From positions 1 through 6,723 of the forward strand of contig JACMKV010000440.1 of the NCBI GenBank assembly GCA_014379915.1: 6,723 bases of DNA, written 5' to 3'. Within the stretch, counting starts at the first letter, position 1. Every line of letters begins with the position of its first letter. The notes under the pieces are model-generated. The model saw only the letters and a list, made by a program, of their open reading frames with translations. It did no database searches and had not been told where the DNA came from. The DNA comes from Burkholderiales bacterium (GTDB lineage Bacteria > Pseudomonadota > Gammaproteobacteria > Burkholderiales > JACMKV01). The translations under genes and the position numbers were made by a program. Positions 1-5,990 of the stretch are shown here, one piece after another.

Positions 1-426
1 TGGGGCGGCGCGCTCAAAGCCGCGGACGAGGCCTTCGAAGTCGAGATGACGATTAGCGAAGCCGGCCATTACATTCTCGAATACGCGACCAAGAGCGGCC
101 AGACCAAAGCCGTCGAACTGACATCGCCCGGACAGAAGATTGAGTATGTGCCGCGCGGCGGCGGCGTGCGCACGCACGTCGTCGAATCCGTATCGCGGCA
201 ACCGGGCCGGCTCACGGTGATCATGGGCACCACGTTCGAGCGTGCGAGCGGCGGCTATCTCGATCAGCAGTTCATTTCGGAATCGCTCGATTTTGTGCTG
301 ACGGACGAAGGGCTCCGGACGCGGCTTGTGACGCGATCCCGCGGATATTTTGGCGACAAGGAACAATCGGTCGGCGGCGGCGAGGATGAGACAGTCGCGG
401 TCGGCGTCCTGCAAAAAACGCATTGA
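1..426 (+). CDS. 3' end of an unrecognised beta-rich protein (5' partial)
   Basis: The frame is open from base 1 to the TGA at 424-426, so this is the C-terminal 141 residues of a longer protein. An internal ATG at 46 exists, but the coding character is continuous upstream of it (W-G-G-A-L-K-A-A-D-E), so I treat the gene as cut by the window edge. The visible part alternates short hydrophobic stretches with polar turns (YILEYA, AVELTS, RLTVIMG, LDFVLTD), suggesting mostly beta structure, and ends in a glycine- and acid-rich tail. I see no cysteine pairs, membrane helix or catalytic motif. The next gene starts 16 bases downstream, so the two are probably co-transcribed. I do not recognise the family. 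Coding status is well supported by codon use; function is unknown. Confidence 0.75.
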   Translation, partial: WGGALKAADEAFEVEMTISEAGHYILEYATKSGQTKAVELTSPGQKIEYVPRGGGVRTHVVESVSRQPGRLTVIMGTTFERASGGYLDQQFISESLDFVLTDEGLRTRLVTRSRGYFGDKEQSVGGGEDETVAVGVLQKTH

Positions 427-442
427 AGCTCGCGGGAAACGA

Positions 443-1060
443 ATGCCACTCGATCTGCTGTTCGGTATCGGCGTGCTGGTCACGCGCCTGCTGCAAATTC
501 TCGCCGGAGTGCTGCTCTGCGTCCTCGGTTATCGATTGTTTCAGCAGGTGCCGGCGTCCGATGGCGGCGCCGATGTCAGCCTGTCGCAACACCTGAAGTT
601 TCATATCTCCAAGGTGGGGCCGGGCGTGTTCTTTGCGCTCTTTGGCGCGGCGATCCTGATCCAGGCACTCGCCAATCCGCTCAGGCTTGAGCGCGAACTG
701 ACCCCGGTTTCCGGCGCGCTCTCCGGCGATGCGGCGCCGGCGACAAGTCGCGTATTGATTGCCGGTCAGCGCGATGCCACAGCGATCGAACCGACAGGGA
801 CCGAGTCGACAGCAGCGCGCCATCAGCAACTGCAGCGCCAGCTTCGATTCCTGAACGGCGTGGCAGGCTGGTTGCGGCAGGATCTGTCGATCGAGCAACG
901 CGTCGCGTTCGAGCATGACCAGCGCGAAGCCAAGCTTGCGCTGATGACGGGCGCCTGGAGTGGGGACTGGGGCGACGCTGCATCGTTTGCGATGTGGGTA
1001 CGCGGACAGCAGGCTGATGCGCCCGATGCCGAAGCGAAGGCGATGTGGGAAACGCGGTAG
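443..1060 (+). CDS. Small membrane protein with two predicted transmembrane helices
   Basis: This 205-residue protein begins with a hydrophobic segment at about residues 5-33 (LLFGIGVLVTRLLQ onward to GYRLF). A second lies at about 58-78 (VGPGVFFALFGAAILIQAL). A polar tail of about 125 residues follows, and its middle (about 122-165) is rich in Q, R and E and likely helical. The frame is open further upstream with an ATG at 350, but that would add a basic, low-complexity extension overlapping the previous gene by 77 bases. The ATG at 443 places the first helix at the N-terminus, so I prefer it. The gene lies 16 bases after the previous stop, and its end overlaps the start of the metallopeptidase gene, which implies one operon. 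It may anchor or assist the exported neighbours at the inner membrane, but that is inference from position alone. Family not recognised. Confidence 0.75.
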   Translation: MPLDLLFGIGVLVTRLLQILAGVLLCVLGYRLFQQVPASDGGADVSLSQHLKFHISKVGPGVFFALFGAAILIQALANPLRLERELTPVSGALSGDAAPATSRVLIAGQRDATAIEPTGTESTAARHQQLQRQLRFLNGVAGWLRQDLSIEQRVAFEHDQREAKLALMTGAWSGDWGDAASFAMWVRGQQADAPDAEAKAMWETR

Positions 1061-2448
1061 TTGCAAAGTTGCAGTACCCGCGATGGTGGCGTCGCCCGCT
1101 TCGGCATCGTGTTGCGTGCCTGCTCGGCCTCGCCATATTGTCGGCATGCTTTATCAGCAACGGCCGGGCACAGCCGATAACCTATCCGATAGCTTTGCAG
1201 CAGGAGTGGCAGCCGGAATTTCGCGCATTCACGCTCGACAACTATCGCGGCCTGATGCAACCGCATCTGACAGCAAAGGAAGCGCGTCGCCTGCAAAACG
1301 TTCGCTTCGAATTCCCGGTCGGGCCGCACGATCAGCACTTCAACTTTTTTTCGTCATCCGACGACCGCGTCGCGATGCCGGTCGCGTCGCTGCTTTTCTT
1401 CAAGGATCTCGCGTTCGCCAGCGCCTGGTTGTCGGTCAACGGTTACTCGACTATACCGGTGCTCGATTATGTTTCGATACTCGCGCATGGAGGCCTTGTA
1501 CGGTGGCCGCAGAATAAGCGTCTACCGAAAGACGCCCTCGGAATTCCGGCAGGCGCGGCGGACAGTCCCGAGGTTATGCAGCGCTACGAAGGGATACTCC
1601 TCAACATCGTGCTGTTCGTGCTCGCGCACGAGCTCGGCCATATCACGCACGGTTTCGAAGGGCCGAACAGCGGGGACTTCGATCGCCGCCGACAGGCGGA
1701 ACGCGATGCGGATCTTTTCGCGCTCGAGCTGTTCCGCCGCATGAAGCAGCCGCCGATTCCGTTGCCGCTTTTCTTCGGCATCAGTTCGCGCCAGATTTCA
1801 GTCTCGGCGTTCGCCGGGAGTGAAACGAGCTGGCGTTCGTGGGTCTCGCAACGGTCACATCCGCTCGACGGCGAACGCATCCAAAACGCGGCGCGCTTCC
1901 TCGCCGCCCATCGCGACGACTTCGAGCAGGGGCTGCGCAATCCGGCAACAGCGCCGGCCCATATCACGAATCTGATCGCCGAGTTCATGACCCTGGCAAG
2001 CACGGTCGACGATCCATCGCTGGCCGTAACGCAGGCCGATTGCACACTGACTTATCAGCCTGAAGATCTGCTGCCGCGTAAAGGCGCGGTGTTGAATGTC
2101 TTGCCCCGGCCCGGCGAACGGTTCGCGGCGGGGCCGTGGTCGGGCGTGTACGAAGGAACGATTTCCGGCGCCAGGCTCGGTCAATCGACCGCGATACGCC
2201 TGATCCTGCGCCGCGACGGCGAGCGCTTGACCGGCGCTAGCCAATACCTGTGTTTTCGCGGCGCGATCGATGGGCTGATTACGGACGACACCGCGGTCGT
2301 GCGCTGGACGCTTGGCAATATTGTACGCACGCTCAAAATGCGCAGCGCGACGACGGGCGCGAGCTTCAGCGCAACGTGGCAGTCGGATGGTGGCGGCGGC
2401 GGCAACGGTACGGTTACGGGGCAACGCGTGTCCGTGCCTACGCCTTGA
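1045..2448 (+). CDS. Exported M48-like zinc metallopeptidase with C-terminal beta domain
   Basis: The 467-residue protein contains H195-E-L-G-H199 in a hydrophobic helix, the zinc-binding and catalytic HExxH motif. E219 in AERDADLFALELF is the likely third ligand, 20 residues after H199, with D223 completing the E-x-x-x-D pattern. A later SHPLDGERI segment (H272, R278) matches the conserved post-zinc His and Arg of M48-type gluzincins. The N-terminus is basic (RWWRRPLRHR) and then hydrophobic to L-S-A-C35, a good lipobox; cleavage after GRA (residue 42) is the alternative, so it acts outside the cytoplasm. Residues from about 362 to the end (GPWSGVYEG onward) form a separate beta-rich domain with a glycine run near 449-453. 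The start is GTG 1045, overlapping the upstream gene by 16 bases, with GAAGG four bases before it. Substrate unknown. The peptidase assignment is firm; the subfamily is less so. Confidence 0.85.
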   Translation: MGNAVVAKLQYPRWWRRPLRHRVACLLGLAILSACFISNGRAQPITYPIALQQEWQPEFRAFTLDNYRGLMQPHLTAKEARRLQNVRFEFPVGPHDQHFNFFSSSDDRVAMPVASLLFFKDLAFASAWLSVNGYSTIPVLDYVSILAHGGLVRWPQNKRLPKDALGIPAGAADSPEVMQRYEGILLNIVLFVLAHELGHITHGFEGPNSGDFDRRRQAERDADLFALELFRRMKQPPIPLPLFFGISSRQISVSAFAGSETSWRSWVSQRSHPLDGERIQNAARFLAAHRDDFEQGLRNPATAPAHITNLIAEFMTLASTVDDPSLAVTQADCTLTYQPEDLLPRKGAVLNVLPRPGERFAAGPWSGVYEGTISGARLGQSTAIRLILRRDGERLTGASQYLCFRGAIDGLITDDTAVVRWTLGNIVRTLKMRSATTGASFSATWQSDGGGGGNGTVTGQRVSVPTP

Positions 2449-2592
2449 AGCGGAGCGCTGAAGGTTCTGCCACTACGGCCGGCGAGGGCGGGCAATTCGC
2501 AGCTAGCGAGCGTTGATCAGGTCGCGAAGCTACGCGACAGCAAACGTCGTTGGATAGCTGATCGCACGACAACGAGTAGCCGCGAGGACAGC
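2449..2592. other. Intergenic spacer after the metallopeptidase gene
   Basis: This stretch holds no credible gene and no clear intrinsic terminator (no GC stem followed by a T run). It contains a short perfect hairpin with arms GTCGCG at 2521-2526 and CGCGAC at 2533-2538 around a six-base loop. The hairpin lacks a T tract and is not a convincing terminator. The rest of the gap before the oxidoreductase is filled by the two hairpin repeats listed separately. Confidence 0.4.
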
Positions 2593-2593
2593 A

Positions 2594-2686
2594 AGCCCGG
2601 ATGAAACGAAATGGAATCCGTAATTTCCAGTCATACCAGGGCCTAGCCAACACCTTTTCCGGATTTCACTGCGCTCCATCCGGGCT
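2594..2686. repeat. Dispersed hairpin repeat, copy 1 (REP/MITE-like)
   Basis: The arms are 2594-2620, starting AGCCCGGATG, and 2660-2686, ending CATCCGGGCT. Each is 27 bases, and 22 of 27 positions are complementary; most mismatches are transitions that would still allow G-U pairs in RNA. The loop is 39 bases. Arms of this wording are a familiar class of dispersed noncoding repeat in proteobacterial genomes, and the spurious reading of the element as 'ERSEIRK' in other frames is typical. A related copy follows at 2727. Confidence 0.7.
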
Positions 2687-2726
2687 ACGAAACAACGAAT
2701 CATCCCGGCGAACGATGAACGGAAGT

Positions 2727-2823
2727 AGCCCGGATGCAACGACATGGACTCCGGAGATTTTGGCAAATCATATCGAGATCGTGACCAATAACTTTTCGGA
2801 TTTCGCTGCGTTCTATCCAGGCT
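2727..2823. repeat. Dispersed hairpin repeat, copy 2 (more degenerate)
   Basis: This second element has the same orientation as copy 1 and starts 133 bases after it. Its arms are 2727-2753 (starting AGCCCGGATG) and 2797-2823 (ending CTATCCAGGCT), with about 18 of 27 positions complementary, so it is more decayed. The right arms of both copies are preceded by a similar ACCTTTT or ACTTTT motif, showing common origin. It ends only 14 bases before the oxidoreductase ATG, so its transcript could form a stem close to that gene's ribosome binding site. Confidence 0.6.
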
Positions 2824-2837
2824 AAAGCGAGGGCGCC

Positions 2838-4730
2838 ATGGATTTTGTTCCCTACCATAGCGGTTCGGCCGGGCCGCTGACCGAAGCCGAGCCGGCATTT
2901 GTCGATCACGCGCTGCGGCCGAGAGCATTCCTCGCGGCGCCCGTCGACAAGTTCTATGTGAAGTTTCGCACCGAGCGCTTCCGGCCAAACCATCTGGTCA
3001 CGTTCCGCAACAGCGTCGACGGCTGGTCGCAGGATATTCATGGCGCCTATTACAACGGCGAATGGGTGTTCTTCCTCGAGAAAGCCAGGTATCGGCACGG
3101 CTTCGCAATGAAATTCGTACTCGACAAATCGGCGTGGATGGAGGGGCCGGATATCCCGTTGCAAGCGGCCGGCGAGCATGTCTTTACCGAGCAGGACGTT
3201 ACGTTCGGGACGACGCCGCCGCGCTATCTGCACGGTTACGACAATCTGCGCAGCGATCACAACAAGCTTCAGCAGGACGCGATCCCCGGCAATCCCGATG
3301 ACAGCATCGAGTACGACGTTATCGTAATCGGCTCGGGCATGGGCGGCGGCATCCTTGCCGACGCGCTGTCCGATGCAGGCCGACGCGTGCTCGTGCTCGA
3401 GGCCGGCAGCCTGCTTTATCCGACTCATATCACCAACCTTCCGGGCGACTGGTCCAGGATGCCGTCGCACCATCAGGTCGGCCATTTCACGAACGAGCCG
3501 GGTTCGGATTTCCTGTTCGGCGTGCAAATGAATTTCGGCGGCCGCTCGGTGTTCTGGTCAGGCCTGATTCCGCGCATGCACGACTGGGAGATCGGCTCGT
3601 GGCCGCAGAATGTTCGCAACTTCCTGGCAAGCGCTCAGGGTTATCCGCGTGCCGAAAAGGTGATGCGCAAGCAAATGACGCTCGGCGCTTTTCAGAATCA
3701 ATTGGTCGCCGCATTGCGCGGCGCTTTCCCGGATTACCAAATCGAGGATCTGCCGCGTTCACGCCATCAGCCGAACCTCGATCAACAAGGAACGCTGCGC
3801 AACGTTATCGAGGCCTCGACCGGAACTTTCTCCACGGCCGCGTTGCTGCTGGATTCGCTGTCGTTCCACGGCTCCGCGGGACGCGATAATCTGACCATCA
3901 ATCTGAACCATCTGGTCACGCATATCGAGACCGGCGGCGGCAAAGCGACCGGCGTCGTCTGTCAGGATCTGGCCGGTAATCAAACGCGGCGTTATCGCGG
4001 GAAACGTATCGTGCTGGCCGCGGGGTCGCTGGAATCGCCGCGCATCGCCCTGCGCAGCGGGCTATCCGATCCGCAGCACAAGATCGGCGTCGGCCTGACC
4101 GACCACCCGGCTTTTTTCTCGAACAGCTACGAGTTGAGCGCCGCGAGTCCGTGGGCCGGGTTCGAGAATCACGCCAAGGTCATGATGTTTCACAAACAGG
4201 CAGCGAGTACCCAGCATCCGTACAACGTCGAGTTGCTTATCAATCCGAAGTATTGGGATGTGGCGCACGCCGATGACGACGTCTGGCGGCAACAGGTGGG
4301 GTCGGATCAGCGCACGATGGCGCGGCTGCAATTCGTTATGGCGAGTCGGCTCGATGACGGCAACCGCATCGTGCACCGCGGCGAAGGACAAAAGCTCGGC
4401 GTCAAGGTCAACCACAATCTGTCAGGCTCGCACCTGTTCGACGAGGCGCGAAATCTGCGCAACGACATCCTCGGTTTTTTGCAGGCGCAATTCAACCCGG
4501 CGGACGGCATGCATTTCGGCAATGAAGGGACGGTGCACCACGCCGGCGGTTCGATGCGCATGAGCGGCAATCAGAGCGGCGTGGTAAACGAGGATTTACG
4601 CGTGGAAGCGTACGGCAATCTGTATGTCTGCGACGTGTCGGTGTTTCCGATGATCCCGGCGGCAAACCCGAGCCTGACACTGGCAGCACTCGCGCTGCGT
4701 CTTGCCGATCATCTCGCCGCGTTGCCGTGA
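2838..4730 (+). CDS. GMC-family FAD-dependent oxidoreductase with extra N-terminal domain
   Basis: The 630-residue protein likely oxidises an alcohol, sugar or sterol-type substrate using FAD. The FAD-binding Rossmann motif is at about 159-189: YDVIVIGSGMGGG (G165, G167, G170), ending with acidic E188 in VLVLEAG. NFGGRSVFWSGLIPR at 232-246 corresponds to the first GMC signature region. VLAAGSLESPRIALRSG at 392-408 is the second (PS00624-like). The C-terminal domain carries HHAGGSMRM, where H568 is the likely catalytic histidine, and NLYVCDVSVFP followed by ANPSLTLAALALRLADHL, where N610 is the likely partner residue. Residues 1-155 precede the FAD domain and are not part of the standard fold. 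There is no obvious signal peptide, so it is probably cytoplasmic. GAGG at 2829-2832 supports the ATG. It stands alone in its transcription unit. The substrate cannot be read from the sequence. Confidence 0.93.
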   Translation: MDFVPYHSGSAGPLTEAEPAFVDHALRPRAFLAAPVDKFYVKFRTERFRPNHLVTFRNSVDGWSQDIHGAYYNGEWVFFLEKARYRHGFAMKFVLDKSAWMEGPDIPLQAAGEHVFTEQDVTFGTTPPRYLHGYDNLRSDHNKLQQDAIPGNPDDSIEYDVIVIGSGMGGGILADALSDAGRRVLVLEAGSLLYPTHITNLPGDWSRMPSHHQVGHFTNEPGSDFLFGVQMNFGGRSVFWSGLIPRMHDWEIGSWPQNVRNFLASAQGYPRAEKVMRKQMTLGAFQNQLVAALRGAFPDYQIEDLPRSRHQPNLDQQGTLRNVIEASTGTFSTAALLLDSLSFHGSAGRDNLTINLNHLVTHIETGGGKATGVVCQDLAGNQTRRYRGKRIVLAAGSLESPRIALRSGLSDPQHKIGVGLTDHPAFFSNSYELSAASPWAGFENHAKVMMFHKQAASTQHPYNVELLINPKYWDVAHADDDVWRQQVGSDQRTMARLQFVMASRLDDGNRIVHRGEGQKLGVKVNHNLSGSHLFDEARNLRNDILGFLQAQFNPADGMHFGNEGTVHHAGGSMRMSGNQSGVVNEDLRVEAYGNLYVCDVSVFPMIPAANPSLTLAALALRLADHLAALP

Positions 4731-4798
4731 TGGAAGTGTTCGAGCGCGGAGGTGCTGCGGCTGAAACGGGCGGACGATCGCGTCGTAAAGCAAAAACC

Positions 4799-4874
4799 AG
4801 CCACAGAGATCAGAGACCACAGAGAAAAACTCAAAAGCGGCTTTGCTTTGATCTTCTCGGTGAACTCTGTGGCT
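4799..4874. terminator. Inverted repeat between convergent genes, likely bidirectional terminator or dispersed repeat
   Basis: The outer arms AGCCACAGAG (4799-4808) and CTCTGTGGCT (4865-4874) are perfectly complementary. The interior shows further imperfect pairing, with ACAGAGAAAAACTCAAAAG on the left against GCTTTGATCTTCTCGG on the right. It sits in the 192-base gap between the 3' ends of the oxidoreductase and the minus-strand pair, where a shared terminator is expected. CACAGAG-type inverted repeats are also a known kind of dispersed noncoding repeat in proteobacteria, so it may be a mobile-derived element serving as terminator. No long T tract follows directly on either strand, so termination itself is inferred. 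Confidence 0.5.
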
Positions 4875-4922
4875 TGAGAGATTCGAATTGGGCTTTCCTG
4901 AAACTACTCTCGTTCAGCTGAC

Positions 4923-5138
4923 TTATTCCGCTTCAGCCGACCTCGGCAGCTTCCTGCTCGAACGCGGCGCGCCCTGCGACTTGGCGATTTCAGCCATGGT
5001 CTCGATTCTGACCAGGCGGCGGTCGATGTCGCGCATCTCGATGGCCAGCATCTTGACGCCTTCGGACAGGCGCTTGATTTCGTCGGTTGCTCTCAGTACT
5101 TCCTTGATGCCGTCGAGTATGCGATCGAAAGCCGCCAT
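4923..5138 (-). CDS. Small helical (probable coiled-coil) protein
   Basis: This 71-residue protein is almost wholly helical in appearance. Hydrophobic residues recur every three to four positions from about 4 to 52 (I7, I11, L15, I21, L24, V28, L31, M35, I38, L42, I45, M48, I51), with charged residues between. This is a heptad-like pattern suited to dimer or partner binding. A basic, serine- and proline-containing tail follows. Its ATG overlaps the stop of the ribbon-helix-helix gene by one base (TGATG), implying translational coupling and probably a shared complex or regulation. It has no toxin motif I recognise. Function unknown; a partner protein of the neighbouring DNA-binding protein is the simplest inference. 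Confidence 0.7.
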   Translation of the reverse strand: MAAFDRILDGIKEVLRATDEIKRLSEGVKMLAIEMRDIDRRLVRIETMAEIAKSQGAPRSSRKLPRSAEAE

Positions 5139-5431
5139 CAGGCAGCGTTCCGCTTGAGTTCGCGTTTTGACGAGCGCTTCAACGAGAGGCAGCGCAAGGT
5201 CTCGTCGAGTTCCCGGCGGGCATCCGTCATTGCCTGTCGGGCCTCTCGTGCCGCCTTCTGCAATTCGTCCGCCAGGGCGCTCAGTATCGCCTCGCTGTCG
5301 TCGGCCGGCTGATAGACCTGGACGGCGCGTCGAATGACCTCGCCGGCGCTGATATTGAGTTGCTTGGCGCGGCCCGCAATCGCCGCTTTTTCGGCCGGCG
5401 TTACGAGTATGGTCATGCGTTCGGTTTTCAT
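5138..5431 (-). CDS. Ribbon-helix-helix (CopG/Arc-type) DNA-binding protein
   Basis: The 97-residue protein opens with a short beta strand (KTERMTILV, residues 2-10). Helix 1 follows (PAEKAAIAGRAKQL, about 12-25), then the NIS turn and helix 2 (AGEVIRRAVQVY, about 29-40). This is the classic ribbon-helix-helix arrangement, in which strand residues of a dimer contact the major groove. The second half (about 46-82) is a charged helix likely to form a coiled coil, followed by a basic tail. Upstream on the minus strand is a strong AGGGGAG ribosome binding site six bases before the ATG, and beyond it a double palindrome that is a likely self-operator. Proteins of this shape act as antitoxins or as partition or mobilisation regulators, but no toxin is recognisable next to it. 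The DNA-binding fold is well supported; the cellular role is not. Confidence 0.8.
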   Translation of the reverse strand: MKTERMTILVTPAEKAAIAGRAKQLNISAGEVIRRAVQVYQPADDSEAILSALADELQKAAREARQAMTDARRELDETLRCLSLKRSSKRELKRNAA

Positions 5432-5458
5432 GCTGTGCTCCCCTCGCTTTCGGCTGAC

Positions 5459-5478
5459 ATGATCATGCGTATGATCAT
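5459..5478. promoter_or_regulatory. Tandem ATGATCAT palindromes, probable operator for the RHH protein
   Basis: Two identical 8-base palindromes (ATGATCAT at 5459-5466 and 5471-5478) are separated by four bases, giving a 12-base repeat period. The pair also forms one larger imperfect palindrome. It lies 28 bases upstream of the ribbon-helix-helix start, and on the minus strand the sequence TATGAT (5479 to 5474) inside it resembles a -10 box; no good -35 is visible. Ribbon-helix-helix dimers commonly bind cooperatively to tandem short palindromes over their own promoters, so autorepression is the likely use. Confidence 0.6.
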
Positions 5479-5479
5479 A

Positions 5480-5799
5480 GCGTATGCCGGAAGTTTCGGC
5501 ACGGTTCGCATCACAGTCATGCTATCGCTTACGGATACTTGCGCATCTAGGAGCGTGTCGGACTTGAAGGAAACCGGCTGCAAATCCGCCTGGCCGGTCC
5601 CATATTTCGCCGCTTTTGGTCAATAGAATAACTATGGCCTACAAAATCGACAAAATCTGTTCTCGCCCAGTGATTTTCGCTGCGATTCTTCAAGATCCTC
5701 CTAGCTTTATTGATCCTAAACGATGGACGTCTTACTTGATAGCTTTCGGTCGGGCTGTCTCTCCTATGGCGTTAGCGCGCGTATAGGTCAAAAGTAGTA
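5480..5799. other. Long intergenic region with no convincing gene
   Basis: This part of the 559-base gap between divergent genes has no well-supported ORF. A 50-codon frame (ATG 5634 to TAG 5786) is open back to 5568, but has no ribosome binding site or recognisable domain. There is an inverted repeat (ACCGGC at 5573-5578 and GCCGGT at 5593-5598). Just left of it, GAGCGTGTCGGAC (5551-5563), preceded by CTAG, resembles the terminal inverted repeats of some IS5-family elements, but no matching end is present in the window. Base composition becomes visibly more AT-rich from about 5620 rightward, which may mark the left boundary of acquired DNA. Confidence 0.4.
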
Positions 5800-5828
5800 T
5801 TGTCAAGTGCGATTTTACTTCGCATAAT
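5800..5828 (+). promoter_or_regulatory. Sigma70-type promoter for the TIR gene
   Basis: TTGTCA (5800-5805) and CATAAT (5823-5828) each match the consensus at five of six positions with an ideal 17-base spacer, in AT-rich surroundings. Transcription would begin near 5835, giving a leader of about 155 bases before the TIR start codon. Within that leader lie a 10-base palindrome TATAGCTATA (5932-5941) and a small hairpin GCCGA/TCGGC (5943-5959), which may be regulatory. Confidence 0.6.
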
Positions 5829-5974
5829 TACACATCATTGTTCTGCCCTGTGAGTAAAGGCCAAAACAAAGCGAAGATTCAATTACCTAAGCTCCCCTCA
5901 GTCTTATGGAAAACACAAAAATTCCTGGTTTTATAGCTATACGCCGAAAAACCATCGGCCTTGTTTACCCTGCC

Positions 5975-5984
5975 AGGAAGGAGG
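5975..5984 (+). promoter_or_regulatory. Strong Shine-Dalgarno site fixing the TIR start
   Basis: AGGAAGGAGG contains a near-perfect Shine-Dalgarno core (AAGGAGG, 5978-5984) six bases before GTG 5991. This decides the start: an in-frame TTG at 5961 lies upstream of the site and cannot use it. Confidence 0.8.
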
Positions 5985-5990
5985 ACTTCG

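Noticed and set aside
272..1338. Long minus-strand open frames opposite the membrane protein and peptidase genes
   Set aside because: They are rich in Arg, Ala and His with no domain or ribosome binding site. They are mirror frames of GC-rich plus-strand genes that have clear motifs.
2700..3527. 275-codon minus-strand frame opposite the oxidoreductase
   Set aside because: It lies antisense to the conserved FAD motif and runs into the hairpin repeat; no recognisable domain.
4727..4921. 64-codon ORF after the oxidoreductase
   Set aside because: It runs through the inverted repeat between convergent genes, has no domain, and its composition matches the repeat rather than a gene.
5634..5786. 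50-codon plus-strand ORF in the gap before the TIR gene
   Set aside because: No Shine-Dalgarno sequence, no homology I recognise, and a length expected by chance. Kept only as a note in the gap entry.
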